This document shows, piece after piece, positions 27,819 to 36,264 of a stretch of DNA of 64,000 nucleotides (the stretch's first letter is position 1; each line of letters begins with the position of its first letter). The notes beneath the pieces are model-generated. The model did not search any database, had not been told where the DNA came from, and worked only from the letters and a program-made list of their open reading frames with translations. The position numbers and the translations under genes were made by a program. The stretch comes from Planctomyces sp. (GTDB lineage Bacteria; Planctomycetota; Planctomycetia; Planctomycetales; Planctomycetaceae). Location of the stretch: contig JAEUIH010000039.1 in assembly GCA_016795105.1 (NCBI GenBank), positions 1 through 64,000 on the forward strand. The letters run 5' to 3'.

Positions 27819-29357
27819 ATGTTATCGCGGTTGTCAACTTATACGATCTTTGGCATTGAAGCGCTGTCTGTCGAAGTGGAAGTGGATATTTCTCCGGGAG
27901 CCATGCCGAAGACCATCCTCGTCGGGCTGGCGGAAGCCGCCGTAAAAGAGAGCATTCATCGGATCGAGCGTGCTTTGGTGAACAGCGGTTACCGTCGTCC
28001 CGTGGATCGTATTGTGATCAACCTCTCACCTGCGGATCTGCCGAAGGACGCTGCCAGTCTGGATCTTCCGATCGCACTTGGACTGCTGGTCGCCGACGAT
28101 CAGGTTCAGCCGGACACGGAACGCCGGATTTCCTACATTGGCGAGCTGGCGCTGGATGGCAGCGTCCGAGCAGTTCGCGGCGCACTTTCGATGGCACTTG
28201 CAGCTCGTGACGCAGGGATGACTCACATTGTTGTTCCTTCGGGGAATGCTCTGGAAGCAGCGGTCGTGGAGGGAATCGATGTGATTTCTGTGGGCGTATT
28301 GCCCGAAGCTGTCGGCTTTATGACCGGCCAGCTGATGCTCGATCCTGTTCGGTTCAGCTGGCAGGATGCTCGTCGCAGTTACGGTGTCTATGACATTGAT
28401 TACGTTGATGTCAAAGGTCAGGAGGCCGCAAAGCGTGCTGTCACGGTTGCCGCGGCCGGGTGTCACCATCTGTTGATGATTGGCTCACCCGGGACTGGAA
28501 AGACTCTGCTCTCTCAAAGGCTGTGCACGATTCTTCCCGAGCTCGAACCAGAAGAAAGTCTCGAGACGACACGGATCTATAGTGCGGTTGCACGTCTTGA
28601 GCCGGGTCAGCCACTGCTTCTGCGTCGGCCATTTCGATCTCCTCACCATACGATCAGCGAAGCCGGTCTCGTTGGCGGTGGCAGCATTCCACAGCCGGGA
28701 GAGATTAGTCTTTCACACAATGGGATTCTGTTTCTGGATGAGCTTCCGGAATTCAATCGGAGGACTCTTGAAGTCATGCGTCAGCCGCTCGAAGATCACT
28801 GCGTCACAATTTCGCGAGCGATGGGAAGCGTCACGTTTCCAGCCAACGTGATGCTGGTGGCTGCGATGAATCCTTGTCCCTGCGGATTTCGAGGAGACCC
28901 AAATCGTCAGTGTGGATGTCTGCCATTGCAGGTGGATCGCTATCTGGGAAAGATCAGCGGACCGTTGCTCGATCGAATCGACATTCATATCGAAGTACCG
29001 GCAGTTCCGTTTCATGAGCTGTCGGAGAAGACAGAAGGAACGTCCAGTGAGACGATGCGAGAAGCCGTGGTGGAAGCAAGGGAACGGCAACGAAGCAGAT
29101 TTGAAGGTTTGAAGACTCGAGTCAATGGAAAAATGCGACCTCCGCAGATTCGTCGCTTCTGCCGGCTGGATAGCGAAGGCGAGCAGATGCTGAAAGCCGC
29201 CATGGAGGAACTGGGTCTATCTGCTCGGGCTCATGACAAGATTCTCCGGATCAGCCGTACGATCGCAGACCTTGCCGGTTGCGAAGACATCGCTGCTCAT
29301 CACCTGCAGGAGGCCATCAATTACCGAGCCCTCGATCGCAGCTGCTGGCAGCAGTGA
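27819..29357 (+). CDS. comM: YifB/ComM family Mg-chelatase-like AAA ATPase
   Basis: A 512-residue protein of the YifB/ComM family. It has an N-terminal Lon-protease-like fold domain (LVGLAEAAVKESIHRI; RIVINLSPADLPKDAASLDL), a Walker A GSPGTGKTLL (about residue 224), the SPHHTISEAGLVGGG and LSHNGILFLDELPEF segments (Walker B), a zinc-binding region MNPCPCGF...CGC, and LDRIDIHIEVP. ComM is a hexameric helicase that drives branch migration of integrating DNA during natural transformation. Length is standard. The leader contains a hairpin (27773-27805). It converges with the TPR gene, leaving one base between them. Confidence 0.93.
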   Translation: MLSRLSTYTIFGIEALSVEVEVDISPGAMPKTILVGLAEAAVKESIHRIERALVNSGYRRPVDRIVINLSPADLPKDAASLDLPIALGLLVADDQVQPDTERRISYIGELALDGSVRAVRGALSMALAARDAGMTHIVVPSGNALEAAVVEGIDVISVGVLPEAVGFMTGQLMLDPVRFSWQDARRSYGVYDIDYVDVKGQEAAKRAVTVAAAGCHHLLMIGSPGTGKTLLSQRLCTILPELEPEESLETTRIYSAVARLEPGQPLLLRRPFRSPHHTISEAGLVGGGSIPQPGEISLSHNGILFLDELPEFNRRTLEVMRQPLEDHCVTISRAMGSVTFPANVMLVAAMNPCPCGFRGDPNRQCGCLPLQVDRYLGKISGPLLDRIDIHIEVPAVPFHELSEKTEGTSSETMREAVVEARERQRSRFEGLKTRVNGKMRPPQIRRFCRLDSEGEQMLKAAMEELGLSARAHDKILRISRTIADLAGCEDIAAHHLQEAINYRALDRSCWQQ

Positions 29358-29358
29358 T

Positions 29359-29676
29359 TCAGGTCGATCGAATCATGTTGAGGAATCCGAGCATTTCTCC
29401 GGATGCATGAGCATTTCCCTGGCGTTCGGCTTCTTTGATTCCTCGTTCATAGGTTGCGATGGCGTCCGCAGTTCTGCCAAGCTTCGTCAATTGCTGACCC
29501 GCCATCAGGAATGCCGGAACATACGGGGTTGAATCACTCTGAAGTCCGACCAGCAGTTCAAGACTGCGTTCAGGATTCCCTTCTTTCTCAAGTTCCAGTC
29601 CCAGCATATAACGGAGTGTCTGGTCATTGGGCGTATCAATCAGCATCGCTTCAAGTTTTTCACGCCGTGTCGGCAT
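29359..29676 (-). CDS. Small tetratricopeptide-repeat protein
   Basis: A 105-residue, all-helical cytoplasmic protein with two to three TPR-like units: TLRYMLGLELEKEGNPERSL, then PAFLMAGQQLTKLGRTADAI with the following ATYERGIKEA. TPR units mediate protein-protein contacts; the partner is unknown. AGAGAAG is positioned as a ribosome binding site upstream of the ATG at 29674-29676. Confidence 0.8.
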   Translation of the reverse strand: MPTRREKLEAMLIDTPNDQTLRYMLGLELEKEGNPERSLELLVGLQSDSTPYVPAFLMAGQQLTKLGRTADAIATYERGIKEAERQGNAHASGEMLGFLNMIRST

Positions 29677-29929
29677 TTTGCTTCTCTTTCAAGAGTCTGC
29701 GGGGAGTCTTATGGTCTCAGCAGGGCTGAAATTTACTGCTGTCTCGTTTGGTGCGTTATAGGCAACTGGACGACAAAGCACAGCGCTGAACCGGCGTGTC
29801 AATGAAAAACGCACGCCCGGTCGCTAAGCTCACCCGTCATCGGCATCGGAGAGACTGCAAACGAATTGCGGGTTCTGTGCAGTCGAGGACTTTGTAGAGA
29901 ATCTTGGGCGGGAAATCAGGAGACGGATT

Positions 29930-30880
29930 ATGCTCGGACTGGTGGCAGTACAGGGGGAGAGAGCAATGCAGGGACGGGCAGGGATCGGGCGGACGGCACA
30001 CGGAGTGTGCCTGCTGCTTTTTTGGGTTTGCCTTGCCGGTCAGGCGTATGGGGAGTACTTGCTGGAGCAGGGGATCACTTATCGAACGGATGTTGAGCTT
30101 CCCGATGGCCAGGCGGATCGACTTACACTGGATGTATACGTTCCGAAAGACAAACCAGGCTTCTCAACGGTCGTCTGGTTTCACGGAGGTGGATTGACTC
30201 AGGGACGAAAAGAAATCCCTGCTGCTTTGAAGGAGCGAGGAATTGCGGTTGTCGCTGCCAATTATCGACTCAGTCCTGGTGTTAAGGCGCCAGCCTATAT
30301 TGAAGACGCTGCGGCTGCTGTGGCATGGGTGTTCAGGAACATCTCGAAGTATGGTGGTTCCCGGGATCGGATTTTTGTCAGCGGTCATTCCGCGGGCGGA
30401 TACCTCAGTGCCATGGTTGGACTGGATCAGCGGTGGCTGAAAGCCCACGACATAGACGCAAATCGCATCGCTGGACTGATTCCATTCAGTGGTCAGTGCA
30501 TTACTCACTTTACAATTCGCAGTGAGCGGGGAGTTTCCGATAAGCAGGCTGTGATCGATGAGTACGCACCGTTGTTTCATGTTCGTTCAGATGCGCCGCC
30601 GATGTTACTGATTTCAGGCGATCGAGAGATGGAGCTGCTTGGCCGATACGAGGAAAATGCGTATCTGGCGAGAATGATGAAGGTTGCAGGCCACCAGGGA
30701 ACGACGCTCTATGAGTTGCAGGGATTTGATCATGGCGGAATGGCAACTCCCGCGTTTCCTTTACTGCTGAGATTTGTGGAGCAGCGTTCTTCCTTGATTT
30801 CTGAAAATGTGTCCATCAATAATGTTGGTTCCTTAAGTCCAACGTTTTCGGAAAGTCGCGGCGATGATTGTCGGAATTGA
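29930..30880 (+). CDS. Secreted alpha/beta-hydrolase (carboxylesterase/lipase-like)
   Basis: A 316-residue esterase-like protein. After a signal sequence (VCLLLFWVCLAGQAYG) it shows the HGGG oxyanion motif (VVWFHGGGLTQGRKE, about residue 84), the nucleophile elbow GHSAGGY (Ser about residue 154), an Asp in LLISGDREMELLG and the His in GFDHGGM, as in hormone-sensitive-lipase-type esterases. Two starts compete: ATG 29930 (AGGAG upstream) and ATG 29966 (GGGGGAGAG upstream). A REP-like repeat at 29988-30018 codes for part of the signal peptide. The 3' end overlaps the Hsp70 gene by 17 bp, so the two may be one transcript. Confidence 0.85.
   Translation: MLGLVAVQGERAMQGRAGIGRTAHGVCLLLFWVCLAGQAYGEYLLEQGITYRTDVELPDGQADRLTLDVYVPKDKPGFSTVVWFHGGGLTQGRKEIPAALKERGIAVVAANYRLSPGVKAPAYIEDAAAAVAWVFRNISKYGGSRDRIFVSGHSAGGYLSAMVGLDQRWLKAHDIDANRIAGLIPFSGQCITHFTIRSERGVSDKQAVIDEYAPLFHVRSDAPPMLLISGDREMELLGRYEENAYLARMMKVAGHQGTTLYELQGFDHGGMATPAFPLLLRFVEQRSSLISENVSINNVGSLSPTFSESRGDDCRN
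29988..30018 (+). repeat. REP-like unit inside the esterase signal-peptide coding region
   Basis: The unit begins GGGCGGACGGCACACGG and runs to about 30018 (GTGTGCCTGCTGC). It matches the palindromic unit at 61692-61722 in all but a few bases. Other copies are at 61327-61353 and 61862-61892. It lies in frame in the signal-peptide codons of the esterase gene. Confidence 0.7.
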
Positions 30881-32606
30881 TCTTGGGACGACGAATTCGC
30901 TGATTGGCTGGATGTCCCCTTCGGGCCCGGAACTTATACCCAACGTACTGGGGGAGCTGCTGACACCTTCTGCAGTCGGTGTTGATCATGGCGGGGAGCT
31001 GGTCGTTGGAGCCGGAGCGAAGTCTCTACAGGTCACTCATCCGGAACGATGTGCTGCGGTCTTCAAGCGATCGATGGGGACAGAGACTCGGCTCACTCTG
31101 GCGGGAAGGGTGTTTTCGCCGGAGGAGTTATCATCACTGGTTCTGAGATCGTTGCGGCAGGACGCTGAAAGGCATCTAAACCAAACGATTGAAGAAGCGG
31201 TGATCACAGTTCCTGCGTACTTCAACGATATTCAGAGAAAGGCCACGGTTCGGGCGGGAGAGCTTGCAGGTTTTCGAGTTCGTCGCATCATTAACGAACC
31301 AACGGCCGCAGCCATAGCTTATGGACTCCACGAAACTACCGCAGAGCGTATCGCGGTCGTGTACGACCTTGGAGGCGGAACGTTTGACGTTTCTGTGATG
31401 GATCAGTTTGAAGGTGTGCTGGAAGTTAAAGCATCCGCGGGAGAGGTCTTTCTGGGCGGAGAGGATTTTACTCGAGCTCTTGCCGGAAAAATCCTGAGTT
31501 CGAAAGGGCACAGTTTTGAGCAGATGGAGGCGCGGTATCCTCGACTGGTTGCACGGCTTCTCTACGAGTGCGAAAACGCAAAGCGTCGTTTGTCGACTCA
31601 GGAGACGGCAAGTATCCGATTGCCGGATGCGGAAGGCGTGATTCATGAGAAGTGCGAAAATGTCACTGTTAGTGTTTCAGAATTCGCGGAGCTGACAGCG
31701 CCACTAATCCACCGATCTCGGCTTCCGCTTCAGCGAGCACTTTCGGATGCAGGAATCCGGCCTTCGCAGGTTCATGAGGTCATACTGGTCGGAGGCGCGA
31801 CGCGGATGCCTCAGGTACGATCAATGCTCGAAGTTGTGTTCGGCAAACCACCACGGATGTCACTGAATCCTGACCATGTTGTTGCCATAGGTGCGGCTGT
31901 TCAGGCCGCACTCGTTTCGCGCGACGGAAGTGTTTCAGAAATTGTGGTCACTGACGTAGCGCCGTTTACTCTGGGCGTTGAAGTGTCTCATGAGTTTCAG
32001 GGGCACTATCGTTCCGGCTATTTTCTTCCTCTGATCAGCAGAAACACGCCAGTGCCCGTGAGTCGTTCTGAGATCCTTTCGACGATTCGTGCAAACCAGA
32101 CAGTAATTCAGCTGAAGATTTATCAGGGTGAATCGCGCCGCGTTGAGGATAACGTTCGAATTGGCGAATTGAGTGTCAATGGGATACCTTCGGGGCCTCC
32201 AGGACAGTCGATCAGCGTTCGGTTTACCTACGATCAGAACGGAATTCTTGAAGTCGATGCGATGGTTCAGGAAACCGGGGCGAAATTTTCAACCGTGATT
32301 CTTCAGGGAACCGCATCTCTGACCAGCGAACAAATTCGTACGGCTCTTGAGAAAATGCAGTCGCTGAAGTTTCATCCGCGGGACAAGGAAGAAAACCGTT
32401 ACATTTTGTTGACGGCCGATCGGCTCTATCGAGAACTACCCCCCCGATTCCGGGACATCCTGGGTTCTCTGGTGCTCGAATTTGAAGACTCGCTGGAATC
32501 TCAGGATCCGGCGAGGATTGAGGAATCGAGGAGTCAGTTACAGCAGTTTATGAAGAACGTGGATCCGGGTTCCGGACCGGACTCAGAATCGTGGAACTGG
32601 TCATGA
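30864..32606 (+). CDS. HscC-type Hsp70 chaperone
   Basis: A 580-residue Hsp70. The ATPase domain has IDLGTTNS (residues 4-11), VITVPAYFNDIQRKAT, INEPTAAAIAYGL, VYDLGGGTFDVSVM and VILVGGATRMPQVRSML. The substrate-binding domain begins VTDVAPFTLGVEV and continues through YQGESRRVEDNVRIGEL. The lid is short, and the total is nearer to HscC (about 556) than to DnaK (about 638). No dnaJ/grpE is adjacent; instead two unusual genes follow with minimal spacing (ATGA overlap with the next gene, then 16 bp). In E. coli, hscC is neighbour to the J-domain genes djlB and djlC, a comparable arrangement. It is probably a specialised chaperone for a limited set of clients. Confidence 0.9.
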   Translation: MIVGIDLGTTNSLIGWMSPSGPELIPNVLGELLTPSAVGVDHGGELVVGAGAKSLQVTHPERCAAVFKRSMGTETRLTLAGRVFSPEELSSLVLRSLRQDAERHLNQTIEEAVITVPAYFNDIQRKATVRAGELAGFRVRRIINEPTAAAIAYGLHETTAERIAVVYDLGGGTFDVSVMDQFEGVLEVKASAGEVFLGGEDFTRALAGKILSSKGHSFEQMEARYPRLVARLLYECENAKRRLSTQETASIRLPDAEGVIHEKCENVTVSVSEFAELTAPLIHRSRLPLQRALSDAGIRPSQVHEVILVGGATRMPQVRSMLEVVFGKPPRMSLNPDHVVAIGAAVQAALVSRDGSVSEIVVTDVAPFTLGVEVSHEFQGHYRSGYFLPLISRNTPVPVSRSEILSTIRANQTVIQLKIYQGESRRVEDNVRIGELSVNGIPSGPPGQSISVRFTYDQNGILEVDAMVQETGAKFSTVILQGTASLTSEQIRTALEKMQSLKFHPRDKEENRYILLTADRLYRELPPRFRDILGSLVLEFEDSLESQDPARIEESRSQLQQFMKNVDPGSGPDSESWNWS

Positions 32607-33304
32607 ACGCGATTCGCCGAAACGCCGTTCTGCGACAGATGGGTTCTGAAGATTCCCTGGATCAGCAGCTCTTTCATCGAAGGGTTTGTGATGTCCTGTC
32701 AGAGGAAGAGTTTTGTCCGGAGTTTCGAGATCACGAAGCGTTTCTTCGAGCGTTCAGGAATGATACGGCCGGTCATAGTACGGCGATGGATTTCGATGAA
32801 GCCGTCGCAATGGCGGATGTGCGGAACGCATTGAGAGCACTTCCCCATCTTGATGTCGCTCAGCAGGCACAGGAGCTTGCTCGCCTCGAGAGAAAGGCTG
32901 CTCGACTTCCGGCAATTCGATGGTACCTGCAGATGTACCGAGTCGGTGCCTATGGAACGGGTAGTCATAAGGCGGAAGGGGTCAGTGGTAGTCCTGCGGA
33001 AGCGGCAGATCGGCGTCGAGCCAGACTGGTTGAGGCTCGCAGCAGTGTTGGAGACTTATCTAAAGCATATGCTCAGGCGGTCGAGGAGTTTGTTCTGAAA
33101 GCTCGACAGGTATCGTCGCTCGCTGCTCAGACAGCAGAACCTTCGCCAGGTGCCGGTGTTCATTCGTGGGGCGATTTGTCTGCCGACCCACAGGATCAAT
33201 CAGCAGATGGTTCTGGCTTGAGTGGAACCGGTTGTGGTGTCGCGGTCTTTATCGTGGTGACCTTAATGTTGATCCGATTCCTGCTTAAGGTTTTCATTTA
33301 CTAG
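32603..33304 (+). CDS. Unknown protein with C-terminal TM, in Hsp70 operon
   Basis: A 233-residue protein whose start codon overlaps the Hsp70 stop (ATGA), implying translational coupling. The body is helical and charged: YLQMYRVGAYGTGSHK lies about residues 108-123, and DRRRARLVEARSSVGDLSK is coiled-coil-like. After a Ser/Gly/Asp-rich linker the last 25 residues form a membrane helix (CGVAVFIVVTLMLIRFLLK). This topology could tether the chaperone pair to the membrane. No J motif or characterised domain is visible. An in-frame GTG at 32591 would add four residues. Confidence 0.7.
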   Translation: MNAIRRNAVLRQMGSEDSLDQQLFHRRVCDVLSEEEFCPEFRDHEAFLRAFRNDTAGHSTAMDFDEAVAMADVRNALRALPHLDVAQQAQELARLERKAARLPAIRWYLQMYRVGAYGTGSHKAEGVSGSPAEAADRRRARLVEARSSVGDLSKAYAQAVEEFVLKARQVSSLAAQTAEPSPGAGVHSWGDLSADPQDQSADGSGLSGTGCGVAVFIVVTLMLIRFLLKVFIY

Positions 33305-33320
33305 GGCCAGGCTTCATTTC

Positions 33321-34982
33321 ATGAATCAACCTCCCGAAGAGCAGGGCCCAAGTTCGGAAGAACTGCGGAAGTTAAGAAACCTCCGCAATCGAAAGGAGAT
33401 TCGCCGCGCCTACGCTACCTTGATCCATCGCTATCCGCCAGAGACGCACGGTCATGTATTTCAGCAGATTAGAAACGCGTATGACTATGCGCTTCGAAAT
33501 GCAAGTGATGATGCAGATCAGACGGATCAGACGGATCGGACAGATCGGACAGATCGGACAGATCGGACAGATCAGACGGATCGGACAGATCAGACAGATC
33601 AGACAGATCAGACAGATCAGACAGATCGGACAGATCAGACAGATCGGACAGATCAGACAGATCAGACAGATCAGACGGATCGGACGGATCGGACGGATCG
33701 GACGGATCGGACGGATCAGACGGATCGGACGGATCGGACGGATCAGACGGATCAGACGGATCAGACAGATCGGACGGATCGGACGGATCGGACGGATCGG
33801 ACAGATCGGACAGATCGGACAGATCGGCAGCCTCCTGGAGAGGCCAATATCAGGACTCGAGCGGAGCGGCTGCGGACAGAGCTGAACAACATCTGGTCAG
33901 AATTCAGGGAGTTTCCATCAGCACGATTGCTGAGCAAGGCGATTCGGTGCACCGAATATGGGGATGCTCTTCCGGATGCATTTTTGATGACATACTGGAT
34001 GCATGCGCTGAACGCTCCGGATTCATCTCAACAGCTTCCTGTGCGATGGCTCATGAAAGGACTGGCACGATTTCCGGATGACGTTCGCTTTGGGACTCTG
34101 CTCGCTCGTGAACTCGAACTCACTCCGACATTTTGGTCCAACCCTGACTTCTGGTGGATTGTCTCAAAGCCACCTCTTCGGGCAGGAGCGTGGCGTTATC
34201 TGACAGAGCGATGGCGACTTCTTTGTGATCGACGATTGTGGCTGCAGTTAAGGCGAGAGCTCGATGTGGTCTCAGGTGAGCTGTCGATTTCGCGGCCTGA
34301 AGAGTGGCACAAGTTAATGGTCGAGTTGCTGGAATATGCAGCGTTATCCATCGGCGATGATGGTACGCAGTTATTGCGATACGTTTCTCGAATCGTAAAT
34401 CAGATCTCTGTTGCAAAGACACTGAATGCGAGGCTTGATACGACGGACATGCTGATGCACGTCCGTGCGATTCGGGAATCGGAAAAAGAGACAGATCCGA
34501 TTTTCCGGCTGCTGGTGTCACAGCGTCATTCAGTGAGGTCGGGATTTCGAGAAGCGATCTTTGCAATTGTGTCGTTTCAGTTGCATCAGCCCGATTTTCT
34601 TCTTGAGAAGATTCAGAAGCTTGCCACCGATCATCCACTCATCTTTCAGTTATTGGGGACCTACCTTCCGCTGCTGGATACTCGGGCCGAACATCGTACT
34701 GAGCGTCGCAGAAAGTTAAAGGGAGCTGAACTTCCGTCCTATGAGCTTTACTGCAATTCCGCATACGATGTTTTCCGGAAACAGTTGCTGAAAGACTGCT
34801 GCGTCTGGTGTATGGAGCCCACCACGATTCTTGAAATACTCGAACGACATGCAGCGTCTGCTCACACGGAGTTAGCAAAGCAGATACGCAGCCATATTTC
34901 GGAGTTCCGTTCGGATCGCGTCCTGCAGGTGACCTGTGAGTTGTTCTACTCGTTTCTTATTTCTCTTTCTGACGTGACGTGA
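33321..34982 (+). CDS. J-like protein with (Asp-Gln/Arg-Thr)34 repeat linker
   Basis: A 553-residue protein. Residues about 12-60 look like a J-domain core without HPD: NRKEIRRAYATLIHRYPPE, then THGHVFQQIRNAYDYAL, as in DjlB/DjlC-like partners of HscC. Residues 66-169 are 34 copies of Asp-(Gln/Arg)-Thr plus a partial unit, encoded by the 9-bp array at 33516-33827. Residues 170-553 are helical and not recognised (e.g. WLKMGLARFPDDVRFGTLLA-like segments WLMKGLARFPDD and DVRFGTLLARELEL). It is 16 bp downstream of the TM gene and is the last gene of the operon. The 3' end overlaps the convergent oxidase gene by 26 bp. A GATC-rich repeat in a coding region may vary in length between strains without breaking frame. 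Confidence 0.75.
   Translation: MNQPPEEQGPSSEELRKLRNLRNRKEIRRAYATLIHRYPPETHGHVFQQIRNAYDYALRNASDDADQTDQTDRTDRTDRTDRTDQTDRTDQTDQTDQTDQTDRTDQTDRTDQTDQTDQTDRTDRTDRTDRTDQTDRTDRTDQTDQTDQTDRTDRTDRTDRTDRTDRTDRQPPGEANIRTRAERLRTELNNIWSEFREFPSARLLSKAIRCTEYGDALPDAFLMTYWMHALNAPDSSQQLPVRWLMKGLARFPDDVRFGTLLARELELTPTFWSNPDFWWIVSKPPLRAGAWRYLTERWRLLCDRRLWLQLRRELDVVSGELSISRPEEWHKLMVELLEYAALSIGDDGTQLLRYVSRIVNQISVAKTLNARLDTTDMLMHVRAIRESEKETDPIFRLLVSQRHSVRSGFREAIFAIVSFQLHQPDFLLEKIQKLATDHPLIFQLLGTYLPLLDTRAEHRTERRRKLKGAELPSYELYCNSAYDVFRKQLLKDCCVWCMEPTTILEILERHAASAHTELAKQIRSHISEFRSDRVLQVTCELFYSFLISLSDVT
33516..33827 (+). repeat. In-frame 9-bp microsatellite (GATCRGACR)34
   Basis: Thirty-four full units and a partial one. 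Only two positions vary: CAG/CGG (Gln/Arg) and ACA/ACG (Thr, silent). Units in the first half mostly end in A and those in the second half mostly in G, which shows block-wise local duplication. GATC occurs in every unit. The left-edge array (1-103) differs by having TC in place of AC in the third codon. Confidence 0.97.
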
Positions 34983-35961
34983 GTGAACAGACTTCGTCAG
35001 CACAGCCCCACGCGACAGTAAAGCCACCACCCCCGTGACCATAGTTGTGGATCACTGTTCGGCCAGCTGTCGGGTATTCCGCGTCGAGTCGAACCTCAGA
35101 TCTTCCAGGGCGCAATCCGACATGTGAATCGAGGAATTGTGCGTTGGAAAGGTCAGGAGCCACTTCAGTACAGCTCAGGATAATCTGACGGGTTTCTTCG
35201 TCTGACGGTTGAGTATCCCAGTTGTCGCGCTGAGAAGTCCCTCCAAGAACCACATCATTCGTTCGTGGCAGGATCAATGTAAACTGAGGGCCGTTCCGGT
35301 AGATTCGAATTGATGTGTGATTCAGCTTCGAAGAAGTCATCCGCACGACCTGACCGCGAATTGGAAACACGGTGGAATCCGCGGCAAGGTCTCTCGCGCC
35401 AATTCCGGAACAGTTGACGATGAGAGAGAACGTATCAAACAGTTCCTCCAACGTGGTCAGTCGCTGAATCCGAAACTCGCCGCCCAGCTGGATGATCTGG
35501 TTCCGAAGAAACGGCATGAACGTGGGGACATCAATCACCGGCAGAGTGACTTCATAAGCATCAGTGCAATTGAGACCCAAAGCCTTGCCATCAATTGGTG
35601 TCCACGAATCCAGCAGATCGCGGGCGTAGGTGCATTCATCCGGATCGACGCAATATCTCCGATGGAGTTCGAAGTGCACGCCGGAACCCTCGATATTTGC
35701 GAGTCTGCGATACTCCCAAAGTGAATCTGCGGCCCATTTGCGAACTCGATCTTCCGGGTACAGCTGATGAGGCCACCAGTAGGCACCAGCAGACATGGAT
35801 GTCGTGGCGCTGAATTCGTCTTGGGAGTAAATCACAACCTGGCAGCCAGTTTGGAGGAGTCGCACTGCTGAAGTCAGTCCAATGACACCCTGGCCGATCA
35901 CTGCAACCGGCGGATTCGCTGAATTTGGCCGATTTTTCTGTTGGGACGCGTTTCTGGACAC
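34957..35961 (-). CDS. D-amino-acid-oxidase-like FAD enzyme
   Basis: A 334-residue flavoprotein of the DAO family. The N-terminal dinucleotide fold is VAVIGQGVIGLTSAVRL. GAYWWPHQLYPED, IRGQVVRM, the RIYRNGPQFTLILPRTND substrate region, VVLGGTSQRDNW, GLRPGRSEVRLD and the C-terminal HNYGHGGGGFTVAWGCA are all characteristic of D-amino acid oxidases, which deaminate D-amino acids to oxo acids with H2O2. I chose GTG 35959-35961 (GGAGG 11 bases upstream) because the frame further upstream crosses a promoter and the next gene. A candidate role is recycling of D-amino acids from cell wall. The 3' end overlaps the J-like gene by 26 bp. Confidence 0.85.
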   Translation of the reverse strand: MSRNASQQKNRPNSANPPVAVIGQGVIGLTSAVRLLQTGCQVVIYSQDEFSATTSMSAGAYWWPHQLYPEDRVRKWAADSLWEYRRLANIEGSGVHFELHRRYCVDPDECTYARDLLDSWTPIDGKALGLNCTDAYEVTLPVIDVPTFMPFLRNQIIQLGGEFRIQRLTTLEELFDTFSLIVNCSGIGARDLAADSTVFPIRGQVVRMTSSKLNHTSIRIYRNGPQFTLILPRTNDVVLGGTSQRDNWDTQPSDEETRQIILSCTEVAPDLSNAQFLDSHVGLRPGRSEVRLDAEYPTAGRTVIHNYGHGGGGFTVAWGCADEVCSLTSRQKEK

Positions 35962-35979
35962 GCTGATTGAAGCCTCCGA

Positions 35980-36007
35980 TTGACTCCTGCCGAATTTCCT
36001 GTATTCT
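35980..36007 (+). promoter_or_regulatory. Sigma-70-type promoter candidate
   Basis: TTGACT (35980-35985) and TATTCT (36002-36007) with a 16-bp spacer. This would start a transcript about 45 bases before the 55-residue gene at 36058. The opposite-strand ribosome binding site of the oxidase lies in the same short interval. Confidence 0.5.
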
Positions 36008-36057
36008 ACGTGGCTCGATTTTACCGTTGTGTTTATAACGTTCAGGATTGTGGTGTT

Positions 36058-36225
36058 ATGGGTCGTACAGAAAGAACTCGCGAAATTGCTCGCCGACGTA
36101 AGCGTAAAGTCCAGCTGAAGAAGATGCGAGCTCGCCACGCTGCTGCAACCAACGAAGGCGACAAGGCTCTGATCGAAGCAAAAGTCCGCAGAATGAGCCC
36201 TTTTTTGGTGCTCGCTGCTGAGTAG
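36058..36225 (+). CDS. Small basic conserved planctomycete protein (DUF6800-like)
   Basis: A 55-residue, strongly basic protein starting MGRTERTREIARRRKRKVQL and ending KVRRMSPFLVLAAE. The pattern (basic helix, then an acidic/Ala helix, then (R/K)xSPF) matches what I remember of DUF6800, a short family found in planctomycetes. The charge suggests nucleic-acid or ribosome contact, but no function is known. A plausible promoter sits just upstream. Confidence 0.65.
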   Translation: MGRTERTREIARRRKRKVQLKKMRARHAAATNEGDKALIEAKVRRMSPFLVLAAE

Positions 36226-36264
36226 TTTCGACTTTCTGGTGCACTGAGGCAGTGCGCTAAGGGG

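Noticed and set aside
33516-33827. CRISPR array
   Set aside because: Units are 9 bp with no unique spacers and no cas genes nearby. It is a microsatellite. The same holds for 1-103.
33454-33952. Open frames on both strands through the 9-bp array (Gln-Ile-Gly or Arg-Ser-Val repeats)
   Set aside because: The repeat has no stop codon in these frames, so they are open by composition. Only the Asp-Gln/Arg-Thr frame continues as a normal protein on both sides.
35962-36138. N-terminal extension of the D-amino-acid-oxidase-like protein
   Set aside because: It would overlap the divergent 55-residue gene and its promoter. A GTG with GGAGG gives a normal DAO N terminus.
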